The notes beneath the pieces are model-generated. The model did not search any database and was not told the origin of the DNA. It saw only the letters and a program-made list of their open reading frames with translations. Shown one piece after another: positions 27,607-37,689 of a DNA stretch of 55,890 bases. The DNA comes from DATBVX01 sp963724625 (GTDB taxonomy: Bacteria > Pseudomonadota > Gammaproteobacteria > Steroidobacterales > Steroidobacteraceae), in contig CAVRVO010000006.1 in NCBI GenBank assembly GCA_963724625.1, forward strand, positions 1 to 55,890, given 5' to 3'. Numbering within the stretch: the stretch's first letter is position 1; each line of letters starts with the position of its first letter. A program made the position numbers and the translations under genes.

Positions 27607-29525
27607 ATGTGCGGCATTCTTGGCCTTCTGCAGCCTGCGCAGCTACGGCTCGATCGTGAAGCGCTCGCAGCGGCGTGTCGCGTGCAGGCGCATCGCGGAC
27701 CGGATGGCCGTGGCATGCGAAGCTACGACGTGGCCGGTAACACGCTCGTGCTCGCGCACCAGCGGCTGTCCATCATCGATCTGAGTGATGCAGGCCTGCA
27801 GCCCATGGAGTACGGGAGTGGCGAGGGCAGCCTGATCTACAACGGAGAACTGTATAACTACCTGGAGTTGAGGACTGAGCTCGCGGTTCTCGGCGCCAGG
27901 TTTTCGACGCGGACCGATACTGAAGTGCTGCTATCCGCGCTGCATCACTGGGGGCCAGAACGCGCGCTCGGCAAGTTCAACTGGATGGGCGCGTTCGCCT
28001 GGTTCGACCGCACCCGCGGACGGCTCGTGCTGGCTTGCGACGCCGGCTCAGAGAAGCCTCTCTACTACTGCGTCGATGGCCCTCGGTTTGCCTTCGCCTC
28101 GGAGATCAAGGCACTGCTCACATTGCTTGGTCGCAAGTTTCCACTCGATCGCGACGTGGTTGGGCAATTCGTGTTTCAGGGGTTGAGCGATGCCTCGACG
28201 CGCACGTTTTTCGACGGAATCCGGCGCATCGAGGCCGGCAGCTATGTGGAACTCGACCTGAGTTCGCAGGCACACGTGATCCGCGCCATACGATTCGGGT
28301 CGCCGGTCCATGCTGGAGATCCCGCGAAGATGTCCTTGCAGGAATTCATCGAGCAATTGCGTCTCACGTTCACCGACTCGGTTCGTATCCGGCTGCGCAG
28401 TGATGTTCCTGTGGGCGTGCTTCTGTCGGGGGGCATCGATTCTTCCTCGATCGCTGCCGTTTCGCAGTCACTGGTGGGGCACGACCTGGCGCCACGGCTG
28501 TTGTCCGCGGTCAGCGACGACCCGCGATTCGATGAATCGCCTCACGTCGCATCCATGGAGCGTCACCTGCGGCAGCAGGCGCACAAGATCGACGTTGCGC
28601 ATCGTGCCGGACCGGCTGCTGAGCGAATTGAGCGAGGCCAACTGGTACAACGACGCACCCGTTGCAGGGCTGTCGGCACTCGCGCATCGCAAGCTGATGG
28701 AACGAGCGAAGGACCTGGGACTGAAGGTGATTCTGAGCGGGCAGGGCGCCGACGAGATTCTGCTTGGTTATCGCAAGTTTCTCGGCTTCTACCTGCAATC
28801 GCTGCTCAGGCAGTGGCCGCGTTTTCAAGGCTGCCGCCGTGCTCTCGGGGTTCCTCGTCAATCGCACGGTCGTGACCGACATCGACCTCGGCGATGCCAG
28901 GCGCTATCTGCCATTTCTCAGCCGGTGGAGCACGAGCGAACGATCCGAGACGGCTATTCAGGGGGCGTGGCTGCAGGGATGGCAGCCGCGATCGCTGGGC
29001 CTCGGCTCTGGGTCGCTGGTGGACCGTCAGTGGCTCGACATCCGCAATTACTCGGTTCCCGCCCTCTGTCACTACGAAGACCGTATGTCGATGGCCGCGA
29101 GTCGCGAAATACGGCTGCCGTTTCTCGATCCGCGGCTGATGGATCTACTCATGCGCGCACCCGATTCCTTCAAGCTGCGCAACGGCTGGACCAAGTACGC
29201 CTTTCGCAAGGCCATGGAAGCACTGCTGCCGCACGAGATCAGCTGGCGCAGGGATAAGAAGGGCTTCTCGAACCCTGAAGGCGAGTGGCTCAAGCACGAA
29301 CTGCGTGAGCGCAGTGCAGGGGCATTTGCGTCGGACAGTCTGATGTGCCGGGAAGGGAATCATGGACAGCGGAGCTCTGTTGCGACGATACGAGCAGTAT
29401 CGTCACCAGCGAAGTGCGGGGAGGGGCGATCTGGTATCGGGAGATCTTCGCGCCGTTCTCACTTGAGCTCTGGATGCGTCGCTATGAACGTGGATCGCAT
29501 AACGGCGATTCCGCGACATCGATGA
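27607..29525 (+). CDS. asnB: asparagine synthase-type glutamine amidotransferase, copy 3, frameshifted
   Basis: Third amidotransferase of the locus. The first part, about 300 residues, is in one frame: MCGILGLLQ with Cys2, HRGPDGRGMRS, YNGELYNYLELR, and PP-loop LLSGGIDSSSIAAV near residue 273. The frame then shifts near 28580 to one carrying LKVILSGQGADEILLGYRKF, again near 28830 to one carrying EDRMSMAASREIRLPFLDPR, and briefly near 29400, where IWYREIFAPFSLELWMRRY fits the usual C-terminus. If it ends in the third frame, the stop TGA (29523-29525) overlaps the next ATG in an ATGA junction. All key parts survive, so indel errors are likely. Confidence 0.8.
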
Positions 29526-30772
29526 ACATCTGGCTGATCACCGTCGGGGAGCCGCTGCCCGGATTCTCCAAAGGGGACCGGCTATGGCGCTCGGGCTACC
29601 TCGCGCAGCTGCTGGCGTCGCGCGGTCACAACGTCACCTGGTGGACATCTTCATTCGATCACTTTCACCGCGTGCACTTCACGACCGAATCCCGGTCCGT
29701 CGATGCAGGCCCCGGCCTTTCCCTGCAGTTCCTGCACGGCCGCGCGTATCGCAAGAACGTTTCGGTCGCGCGCCAAGTCAACCACTGGCAGATAGGCTCG
29801 GAGTTTCGCAGGTTGGCGCGAGAATACCCGCCACCAGCAGTCATCATTTGCTCATTTCCCACGATCGAGCTTGCCGCCGAGGCGATTGAATATGGCCGCG
29901 CACGCGGTGTGCCGACGTTTCTCGACATCCGTGATCTATGGCCCGACGAGATCGTCGATCGCTTCCCGCGTGCTGTACGGCACCTGGGACAGATCCTGCT
30001 TGCTCCGCTATTCGCGAATGTGCGCCGGGCCATGACCGGTGCCACGGGTCTCGTTGCCATTTCTGGGCAGTTTCTCGCGTGGGGTCTCGCTTTGGCCGGA
30101 CGCGGTCATTCCGAACAGCGAGACCACGTCTTTCCTCTGGGGTACACCGGCGATCTCGAGCCAGTCACTACAGATCGCCTGTCCGGTGACGCAGCACAGG
30201 CTCTCGGTGTAAATGCCAACAAGAAGATTTTCTGGTTCTGCGGCACCTTTGTCGGCAACATCGATCTGGATACGGTGATCGAGGCCGCGCGTCATCTGCG
30301 CGCACGTGACGACATTCAATTCGTGTTCACCGGTGTGGGCGAGCGCGACCAGGAGTGGCGCAGGCAAGCTCACGGGCTCGCAAATGTCGTCTTTACGGGG
30401 TGGGCGAGAAAAGCGGAGCTTGCCTACTTTTCATCCATCGTTTGGGCCGGTCTCGGGCCCTACCGCATTGGCGCGAGGATGACTCTACCCAACAAGCTCT
30501 TCGAGTACATGAGTCGTGGGCTACCGGTTCTAATGAGCCTAGAAGGCGAGACCCGCGAGTTGGTCTTGGGCAACGACATTGGCCTTTGGTATCGGGCTGG
30601 CGACTCCGCGAGCCTTGGCGACGCCATCGTAAATATCGCGGACGATCGGGACGCTCGCGAGCGGATGTCTGCGAATGCAGTCCGGCTGTTCCGGGAGCGT
30701 TTCTCACCTGCAGCCATATACAACGGTTATGCGGATTTTGTGATCGCGAGAGCCCGCAACACGCGGGACTAG
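29522..30772 (+). CDS. GT4-family glycosyltransferase (WbuB-like)
   Basis: GT-B enzyme of 416 aa from ATG 29522. The open frame extends upstream to 29345, but that portion matches the end of the preceding amidotransferase, so the later ATG is chosen. The N-terminal opening MNIWLITVGEPLPGFSKGDR and the motif FLDIRDLWPDEIVDRFP are typical of WbuB-type amino-sugar transferases. The donor-binding region reads MTLPNKLFEYMSRGLPVLMS near residue 320. An interdomain region KKIFWFCGTFVGNIDLDTVIEA marks the second Rossmann fold. It could transfer an N-acetylated deoxy-amino sugar, but that is inferred from family resemblance only. Confidence 0.85.
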   Translation: MNIWLITVGEPLPGFSKGDRLWRSGYLAQLLASRGHNVTWWTSSFDHFHRVHFTTESRSVDAGPGLSLQFLHGRAYRKNVSVARQVNHWQIGSEFRRLAREYPPPAVIICSFPTIELAAEAIEYGRARGVPTFLDIRDLWPDEIVDRFPRAVRHLGQILLAPLFANVRRAMTGATGLVAISGQFLAWGLALAGRGHSEQRDHVFPLGYTGDLEPVTTDRLSGDAAQALGVNANKKIFWFCGTFVGNIDLDTVIEAARHLRARDDIQFVFTGVGERDQEWRRQAHGLANVVFTGWARKAELAYFSSIVWAGLGPYRIGARMTLPNKLFEYMSRGLPVLMSLEGETRELVLGNDIGLWYRAGDSASLGDAIVNIADDRDARERMSANAVRLFRERFSPAAIYNGYADFVIARARNTRD

Positions 30773-30849
30773 GTAGCCGCGCAATAACCGGGTAACCTAC
30801 CGCACCTTTTTCGCATGACCCGGCACGGGCGTTGGAGATTCAGGGGATC

Positions 30850-31629
30850 GTGTTCACAGAATTTTCCGAAGTTACGGAGCTCGCCGGATCTGAAATCACC
30901 GAAGAACAACTGCAGCGCATGCCTCACCGCTATGGCTGGGCTGCGCGCTCACTGCCGCGGAAAGGACGTTGTCGAAGTCGCGTGCGGCACCGGTCAGGGC
31001 CTCGGGATGCTCGCCAGTGTGGCCGGTCGCTGGAGGCGGGCGACTACTCGGCCGAGATCCTTGGAAATCGCCAGGGCCCACTATGGAAGTCGCGTGCGAC
31101 TGACCAACTCGACGCGCAGTCGTTGCCCTACGCCGACGGATCCAAGGATGTGATCATCCTGTTCGAGGCGATCTACTACGTTCCGGACGCAACGCGTTTC
31201 GTACAGGAGTGTCGTCGTGTCCTGCGACCAGGTGGGCACGTACTCGTGGCCACGGCGAACAAGGATCTCTGGGATTTCAGTCCGAGCCCGCTAAGCCATC
31301 GCTACTACGGAGCCGCTGAGCTTGTCGGGTTGTTCGCGGCTGCCGGCTTCAGGGCGGAGGTGTACGGATACATGCCGGTGGAACAGGTCTCCTGGCGGCA
31401 GAGAATCGTGCGTCCAGTCAAGCGACTTGCCGTTGGGATCGGAATCATGCCGAAGTCCCTCAAGGGGAAACGCTTGCTCAAGCGATTCGTCTTCGGTCGA
31501 ATGATCCAATGCCGGCCGAGCTGCCGGCGTCTAATGATGACGTCGAGAGTCCGCCCCCGCTTCTGCTCGGCAGAGCCGGATCGTCGGCACAAGGTGCTGT
31601 ACTGCTGTGCCACGCGGTCTGCTGGATAA
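30850..31629 (+). CDS. SAM-dependent methyltransferase, frameshifted
   Basis: Class I methyltransferase of about 255 aa. GTG 30850 is chosen because AGGGG lies at 30842-30846; TTG 30832 is an alternative. Motif I is found only in another frame as VVEVACGTGQGLGML near 30970-31015; the chain then returns to the first frame for LDAQSLPYADGSKDVIILFE, then YYVPDATRFVQECRRVLRPGG, the motif IV-VI region. The C-terminus ends in a typical family strand KVLYCCA. At least two indels near 30950 and 31090 explain the split. The gene is separated by about 77 bases from the upstream glycosyltransferase, with no convincing promoter in the gap. Confidence 0.7.
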   Translation: MFTEFSEVTELAGSEITEEQLQRMPHRYGWAARSLPRKGRCRSRVRHRSGPRDARQCGRSLEAGDYSAEILGNRQGPLWKSRATDQLDAQSLPYADGSKDVIILFEAIYYVPDATRFVQECRRVLRPGGHVLVATANKDLWDFSPSPLSHRYYGAAELVGLFAAAGFRAEVYGYMPVEQVSWRQRIVRPVKRLAVGIGIMPKSLKGKRLLKRFVFGRMIQCRPSCRRLMMTSRVRPRFCSAEPDRRHKVLYCCATRSAG

Positions 31630-31679
31630 TCGGTTCCAAGAGATGAATTGAGTCGCTCCAACAACAGAGGCCGCTTGCG

Positions 31680-32811
31680 ATGCTGAGCAGACGACAGATT
31701 CCGTTCTTCAATTACCCGGCGCTGTTCGCCGCGCACGAGCAGGAGCTCATGCAGCTGCTGCGCGACGTGATGGGGCGGGGCGCCTACATCCTGCAAAAGG
31801 ACAATCTCGAGTTCGAGGCCAACCTGCAAACGTTTCTCGGAGTGAGACATGCCATCGGCGTCGCGGACGGCACCAACGCGCTGAAGCTCGGGCTGCTCGC
31901 CGCTGGAGTCGGGCAGGGCGACGAGGTCATCGTGCCGGCGCACACCTACATCGCGAGCGCCGCGGCCATTCACTTCGTGGGCGCCCAGCCAGTGCTCGTG
32001 CGAGTGCGGGCCGGATCACCTCATCGACGTGCAATCGGCGCGCAAGCGCGATTTCCTCGAGAACGAAGGCGATCATGCCGGTACAGCTCAACGGCCGTAC
32101 GGCGAACATGGGCCATGTGTTGCAGCTCGCGCGTGAGCACAAGCTGCACGTGATCGAGGATGCAGCGCAGGCGCTTGGATCAAGATTTGACGGACGTTTC
32201 GCCGGCACCTTCGGCGCCGCCGGCACGTTCAGCTTCTATCCCGCAAAGGTGCTCGGGTGCTTCGGCGACGGCGGCGCGGTCGTCACCAACGACGACGCGA
32301 TCGCGGAAAGGCTGCGCTTGCTGCGCGATCACGGACGCAACGCAGACGGGGAGGTCGTGGCGTGGGGCACCAACTAGCCGTCTCGACAACGTCCAGGCGG
32401 CGGTTCTCAACTTCAAGCTGAAAACGTTCGCTGCGCGATCTGGAGCGACGTCGGGCGATCGCGCGCATTTACGACGCCGGCTTGCGCGATGTCCCGGAGC
32501 TCGCGTTGCCGCCGGCGCCCGACGCAACCGGGACTCACCACGACGTCTATCAGAACTACGAGATCGAGGCGGAGCGGCGCGACGCAGCTGAAGCAGCACC
32601 TGGAGACGAAGGGAGTGCGCACGATCGTGCAGTTTGGCGGCAAGGCAGTGCATCAGTACGCGGGTCTGGGGTTCGAGCAGTGCAGCCTGCCATCACTGAG
32701 CGGCTGTATACGCGTGCTATTGCTGCTGCCGATGAACACGACGCTGTCGGACGACGACGCTCACTACATCGTCGGACGGTACCAGACGCTTCTATGGCAC
32801 GCCGCAACTGA
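31680..32811 (+). CDS. DegT/DnrJ/EryC1/StrS-family sugar aminotransferase, frameshifted
   Basis: PLP-dependent nucleotide-sugar aminotransferase of about 375 aa, usually acting on 3- or 4-keto sugars. ATG 31680 has AGAGG 9 bases upstream. Recognisable in order: IPFFNYPALF, VMGRGAYILQKDNLEFE, GVADGTNALKLGLLAAGVG, EVIVPAHTYIASAAAI, then in another frame VIEDAAQALGSRFDGRFAG, FSFYPAKVLGCFGDGGAVVT with the PLP lysine in PAKVLG, and later HHDVYQNYEIEAE and GVRTIVQFGGKAVHQYAGLG. At least five frame changes occur between 32000 and 32800, so the exact stop is uncertain; 32811 is the closest in-frame stop near the expected C-terminus. With the SDR it could build an amino sugar. Confidence 0.78.
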
Positions 32812-34877
32812 ACGACAGGACCCACGCGCAACTCCGAGCTGGGCGCGCTGGCCGATCCAGCGCGCAACTACCGGCCGCTGGACCTCGCTGGCTGTGAACC
32901 CGAAGCCCTGCGTCGCGTTTCTTGCGAGCATGCTTAGAATCCGTTTCGCGGAAGAGGCCATCGGCGCCTCGTCGAAGAGCGGACGTGGCGCGTGCCCCGT
33001 GCCACCTCGGCATTGGCCAGGAAGCCGATGGCGGTCGGCGTGTCGCAGCGCCTCTCGCGTACGCGATCGCGTCTTCGGCGGCCATCGCTCGCATTCGCAC
33101 TATCTCGCGCTGGGCGGCGACGTCTACCGCTGCTCGCTGAAGTGCTCGGCAAAGCTGACGGCGCGTCCCGCGGCATGGGTGGCTCGATGCACCTGTACGG
33201 CCGGGAAGTCGGCTTCTACGGCTCGGTGCCACTCGTCGGCGCGACGATTCCGCTCGCCGTAGGTGCGGGACTCGCCGCGAAGCTGGATGGCGGCGAGCGC
33301 TGTGGGTGTCGCTTACTTCGGCGACGGCGCGACCGAGGAAGGCGTCTTTCACGAGTCGATGAACCTCGCGGCGGCGCTTACAGCTGCCGGTGCTGTTCGT
33401 GTGCGAGAACAACCTGTTTTCCAGCCACCTCGATATCACGTTGCGGCAGCCGAGCGACCGGATTGCGCGTTACGCGGAGGCACACCGGTGGCAGCTGTCA
33501 CCGTCGATGGGAACGACTGTGGCGGTGGTCGCGCGCGCTGCGGCTGCTCTCGTCGACCACGTGCGCGCGCCGGCAAGGGCCCGGGCTTGCTCGAAGCCGT
33601 GACCTACCGGCATCGCGGGCACGTCGGTCCCAAGGAAGACATCGACGTCGGCGTGCAACGTAGCATGGAGGATCTCGCAGGCTGGAAACGGCGCGATCCG
33701 ATCGAGCGCCTGGTCTTGGCTGCTGGTTGCTGCTGGCGTCATGACGAAATCAGCAATGCGACACGCATGGCGGCGGACGTGCAGCAGCGAAGTGCAGGCC
33801 GCCGGCGAGCGTGCGAAGCTGCGCCATATCCACCGATGTCGGCGCTCTTGGCAGCGTGTACTCCCAAGGATCGCGATGAACTGCTGCACATCCCGTCGGC
33901 TACGGCGACGCCATTCGCCACGGCTTTCGAGTACTTGCTCGGGCACATACCCGAACGTGTTCGCCATCGGCCAGGGACTGTGGAGCCCGTGGTACGTGGG
34001 CAACTCGATGACCGACCTCGACAAGAAGTTCGGGCGGCGAGCGGGTCATCGATACGCCGGTTTCGGAGCTCGCTTGCACCGGCGCCGCCGTCGGCGCCTC
34101 GCTGTGCGGCTATCGCCCGATCGTCGTCCATCCGCGCATGGACTTCATGCTGCTGGCCGTCGATCAGATCGTGAACCAGGCAGCCAAGTGGTCGCACATG
34201 CTCGGCGGCCAGGCTTCGCCCGCCGTCACCGTTCCGCGCCATCATCAACCGCGGTGGGGAGCAGGGCGCGCAGCATTCCCAGGCGCTGCACGCCTGGTTC
34301 GCGCATATTCCTGGGCTGCGCGTGGTCATGCCGGCTACGGCGGCGCGATGCGCGCGATCTGCTGATCGCGAGCCGTGCTGTGCGACGACCCGGTCCTGTA
34401 CATCGATGACCGCTGGCTGTACGAACGTACCGAAGCGCTCGGACCGGTCGTCGAAAAGCCACTTGCACGAGGAAGGCCCCAAGACGCGCAGGTCGGGCGG
34501 CGACGTGACCCTGGTCGGCTGCGGCTACTCCGCGTTTCAGTGCGAGCAGGCCGCTGCGGAGCTCGTCGAGCACGGGATCGATGCCGAGGTGATCGATGTC
34601 CGGGTGCTCAATCCGCTCGATGCCGAGACCGATCGTCGAGTCGGTCGCGAAGACGCGCCGGCTCTGCGTCGTCGATGGCGGATGGCGCACGGCGGGTTTC
34701 GCGGCGGAAATTTTTGCGCGCGTCGTACGAAGAGCGCCCCTGTGCTGCAGAGCTGCGCCGGCCGTGCGGATCACGCTGCCGGATGCGCCGGCGCCGACGA
34801 GCGCGCCGCTCGAGGCGATCTACTATCCGTCTGTCGCGACGATCGTCGATGCGGTCGTGCGCATGCTTGCCCGCTGA
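32812..34877 (+). CDS. TPP-dependent dehydrogenase E1, alpha and beta parts apparently in one polypeptide, heavily frameshifted
   Basis: E1-type enzymes of the pyruvate/branched-chain/acetoin dehydrogenase group decarboxylate 2-oxo acids using thiamine diphosphate. The alpha part shows MLRIRFAEEAIG, HLGIGQEA, VFGGHRSHSHYLALGGD, ASRGMGGSMHLYG and the TPP-binding strand AYFGDGATEEGVFHESMNLA, then LLEAVTYRHRGHVGPKEDID. The beta part shows IPSATATPFATAFEY, VFAIGQGLWSPWYVGNSMTD, DTPVSELACTGAAVGASL, MDFMLLAVDQIVNQAAKW and, at the end, VTLVGCGYSAFQCEQAAAEL and IVDAVVRMLAR at 34877. About 690 aa overall with no visible gap between parts, so a fusion is likely, but a dozen or so indels hide any internal stop/start. 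No E2 or E3 gene is nearby, which is unusual. Confidence 0.72.
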
Positions 34878-34895
34878 CGGAGGCCCTTCGTGCCC

Positions 34896-35624
34896 ATGAA
34901 GCGACTCCTCGACATCGTCGGTCTTTCCTCGGGCTGGTCGCTGCATCGCCGCTGCTGTTGCCGGTGATGTTCCTCATCTGGTGGCAGGACAGGCATTCGC
35001 CGTTCTATGTCGCGCCTCGCATCGGGCCGAGATGAGCGGCCATTTCGCATGGTGAAGCTGCGCTCGATGGTGATCAATGCCGACAAATCCGGAGTCGATT
35101 CGACGGCCTCGAACGACCGGCGCATCACACCGCTCGGTCAGTTCGTGCGCCGTTACAAGCTCGATGAGCTGACGCAGCTGTGGAACGTGCTGAAGGGCGA
35201 TATGAGCCTGGTTGGCCCGCGCCCGAACGTGGAACGTGAGACTCGCATGTACACCCCGATGGAGAAGCGTCTACTGAGCGTGCGCCCGGGGATTACGGAC
35301 TATGCGTCGATCGTGTTCGCGGACGAGGGTGAGATCCTCAGAGGTCAGCCCGATCCTGATATCGCATACAACCAACTCGTCCGTCCCTATAAGGGCGAGC
35401 TGGGCCTCTTTTACATCGAGCGCCGCGGTGCTGTCCTCGACCTGAAGCTGATCTGGCTCACGGTTGTTGCCATGGTGTCGCGTGAATCAGGACTCGCGGC
35501 GGTCGTGAGGGATCTCGAGAAGCGAGGCGCGGAGCCCGCCCTGGTCCGAGTTGCCGCACGCCGCGCACCGCTGGCGCCCGCGCCCCCGCCTGGATCGAAC
35601 CAAATCGTCACTGAACGCTACTAG
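34896..35624 (+). CDS. PglC/WcaJ-type initiating sugar-phosphate transferase, frameshifted near its start
   Basis: Monotopic phosphoglycosyl transferase that puts the first sugar-1-phosphate on undecaprenyl phosphate at the inner membrane. ATG 34896 opens MKRLLDIV; a frame change near 34920 gives the single membrane-inserting helix (GLVAASPLLLPVMFLIWW), and another near 35030 gives the catalytic part: RDERPFRMVKLRSMV, DELTQLWNVLKGDMSLVGPRP and RPGITDYASIV. About 243 aa is right for the short form without extra N-terminal helices. The C-terminal 30 residues are Pro/Ala-rich. It is the last polysaccharide gene before ppiD. GTG 34890 is an alternative start. Confidence 0.88.
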
Positions 35625-35715
35625 CGCTGGGGCAAGCGCCAGCCCTCATGGCGAGGAGCTGCGTTTTTGGCCTCTGTGGTAGGATTCGCGGCCGCTGAAA
35701 TCGGAGGTCTGGGGC

Positions 35716-37632
35716 ATGCTGCAGAAGATTCACGACAAGATCACCGGTTGGATCGCGGCCATTGTGATCGGCCTCATCGGAGTGCCGTTCATTTTCTGGG
35801 GCATCAACGTCGGCTTCGGCGCTGCGAGCTACGCCGCGAAGGTCGCGAGCAGTGACTGGCCGTGGTGGAAACCCTCCCCGAAGATTTCCGCTGAGGAAGT
35901 TCGGCGCGCCTACCAGAACCAGTTGGCGCAATACCAGCAGCAGCTCCGCAAGGATGTCCCGCCAGAAATGCGCAGCGAGATTCAGGAGAACCTGCTCGAG
36001 GCGTTCGTCCGCAACGAGCTCATGATGCAGCATGTCACGCAGCTCGGTTATCGCGTCAGCGATCAGCAAGTGATGAAATCCTTCGAGGAAATCCCGCAGT
36101 TCCAGATCGATGGCAAGTTCTCTCAAGAAGTCGCGATGCGCTTGCTCCAGGCGCAGGGCATCTCACCGGCCGCGTTCGAAGCCGATCAGCGCCGCAGCTT
36201 GCAGATTTCCCAGCTGCAGAATGGCCTCGCCGTTTCTGCGTTCGTCACTCCGGCAGAGCTGAATCGGGCTCGGGCGTTGGAGCGCGAGCAGCGCGAAGCG
36301 AGCTGGATGCTGATTCCGTCCGCCGATTTCGCCGCCGGCTCGGTGCCCGACGATGCCGCCGTCAATGCCCACTACGAAAAGAACAAATCGAATTTCATGA
36401 CGCCCGATACCGTCGCGCTCAAGTACATCGAGCTGAAAGTGGACGACATCGCAGCGCAGGTGAAAGTCAGCGACGAAGCGCTCGCGACTTACTATGAGAG
36501 CGTCAAGGATCGTTACGTCGAGGTGGAGAGGCGGCGCGGTCGGCACATCCTGGTCCAGGTGAGTAGCGATGCTGAAGATGCGGCGGCACGCAAGAAAGCC
36601 GAGGACATCCTGGCCAAGGTGAATTCCGGCGGCGATTTCGCCAAGCTGGCCCGCGAGCTGTCGCAGGATGCCGGTTCCGCGGCGCAGGGCGGCGATCTCG
36701 GGTGGGCGGAGCGCAGTTTTTTCGTTGGGCCATTTGCGGACGCGCTCTTCAGCATGAAACCGGGCGAGGTGCGAGGTCCGGTACGCACCCAGTTCGGGTA
36801 TCACATCCTCCGTCTCGACGAGATCCAGCCGGCCAAGCAGAAGGCGCTCCAGGACGTACGTGCCGAGCTCGAAGCCGAGTACCGCAAGCAGGAAGCCGAG
36901 AAGGTATTCGGTGAACGCCAGGAGCAGCTCGCAGACAAGGCTTTTGAGCATATCGACGATATTGATGCGGTCGGTAAGGAAGTGTCGTTGCCCGTGCAGG
37001 AAATCGCCGCGTTTACGCGTGAGGGCGGCGCTCCGCTCGGGCGCCGCGACGAATTGATCGCGGCGATCTTCGACAACAACGAGGTGCTCAACGGACAGAA
37101 CAGCAAGCCTGTCGAATTGGGCCCGGGCGATATCGTAGTGTTGCACGTAGTGTCGCGAGTCGAGCCCCAACAGAAGCCGCTTGCGGACGTGCGTGCGCAG
37201 ATCGTGGAGCAATTGATTCGGGAGGGAGCGAGCGCCAGTGCTCGGCGAATGGCGGCGGAACTTGCCGAGAAGCTGCGCGCCGGAGCCACGACCTGGAATG
37301 AGGTTGCCACTCAGCGCAAGCTCAAGGCAGAAGGGCCGAAATACCTCGGCCGCACTGATACCACGCTCCCGATCGAGCTGCGCAACGCACTCTTCGCCAC
37401 ACCTGCGCCGGAGTCGGGCGCGCGCTATCAGTCGGTGCCACTCGGCAACGGCGATGCGGCACTGCTCGCGTTTTCGGGCGTGCGACAGGACGCCTCCGTT
37501 GAGGCCGCACAGGATCAGCAGAACCGGGAACGCGGTTTGAACGCACGGGTCGGCACGCGCGAAGTCACGAGCTACATGCAGGCATTGCGCGCTGAATCCA
37601 AGGTCACGAAGAACACGAAGATCTTCGAGTAG
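35716..37632 (+). CDS. ppiD: PpiD, membrane-anchored periplasmic peptidyl-prolyl isomerase
   Basis: Periplasmic chaperone tethered to the inner membrane near the Sec translocon. The 638-aa protein starts with a short cytosolic segment and one membrane helix (residues 11-34, IAAIVIGLIGVPFIFWGI), then a SurA_N-like chaperone region (about 60-190) and a parvulin-type rotamase domain at about 262-370 with RRGRHILVQV, GGDFAKLARELSQD, GGDLGWAERSFFVGPF and FGYHILRLDEI. A second, degenerate parvulin-like part follows. ATG 35716 has GGAGG at 35703-35707. The gene is intact. In many gammaproteobacteria it lies close to lon; here about 33 kb of polysaccharide genes separates them. Confidence 0.95.
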   Translation: MLQKIHDKITGWIAAIVIGLIGVPFIFWGINVGFGAASYAAKVASSDWPWWKPSPKISAEEVRRAYQNQLAQYQQQLRKDVPPEMRSEIQENLLEAFVRNELMMQHVTQLGYRVSDQQVMKSFEEIPQFQIDGKFSQEVAMRLLQAQGISPAAFEADQRRSLQISQLQNGLAVSAFVTPAELNRARALEREQREASWMLIPSADFAAGSVPDDAAVNAHYEKNKSNFMTPDTVALKYIELKVDDIAAQVKVSDEALATYYESVKDRYVEVERRRGRHILVQVSSDAEDAAARKKAEDILAKVNSGGDFAKLARELSQDAGSAAQGGDLGWAERSFFVGPFADALFSMKPGEVRGPVRTQFGYHILRLDEIQPAKQKALQDVRAELEAEYRKQEAEKVFGERQEQLADKAFEHIDDIDAVGKEVSLPVQEIAAFTREGGAPLGRRDELIAAIFDNNEVLNGQNSKPVELGPGDIVVLHVVSRVEPQQKPLADVRAQIVEQLIREGASASARRMAAELAEKLRAGATTWNEVATQRKLKAEGPKYLGRTDTTLPIELRNALFATPAPESGARYQSVPLGNGDAALLAFSGVRQDASVEAAQDQQNRERGLNARVGTREVTSYMQALRAESKVTKNTKIFE

Positions 37633-37689
37633 GCGGGCGTTACTTTTCGGTTAGCTGCTCGCACGATTCCACAGCTGCGGCGCTTAGAC

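Noticed and set aside
31900..34900. Programmed frameshifting to explain the broken DegT and E1 genes
   Set aside because: There are far too many frame changes, in both directions and without slippery sequences; consensus errors fit better.
36163..37212. 349-codon minus-strand open frame
   Set aside because: It is antisense to ppiD, which has full domain support; no independent signal or motif.
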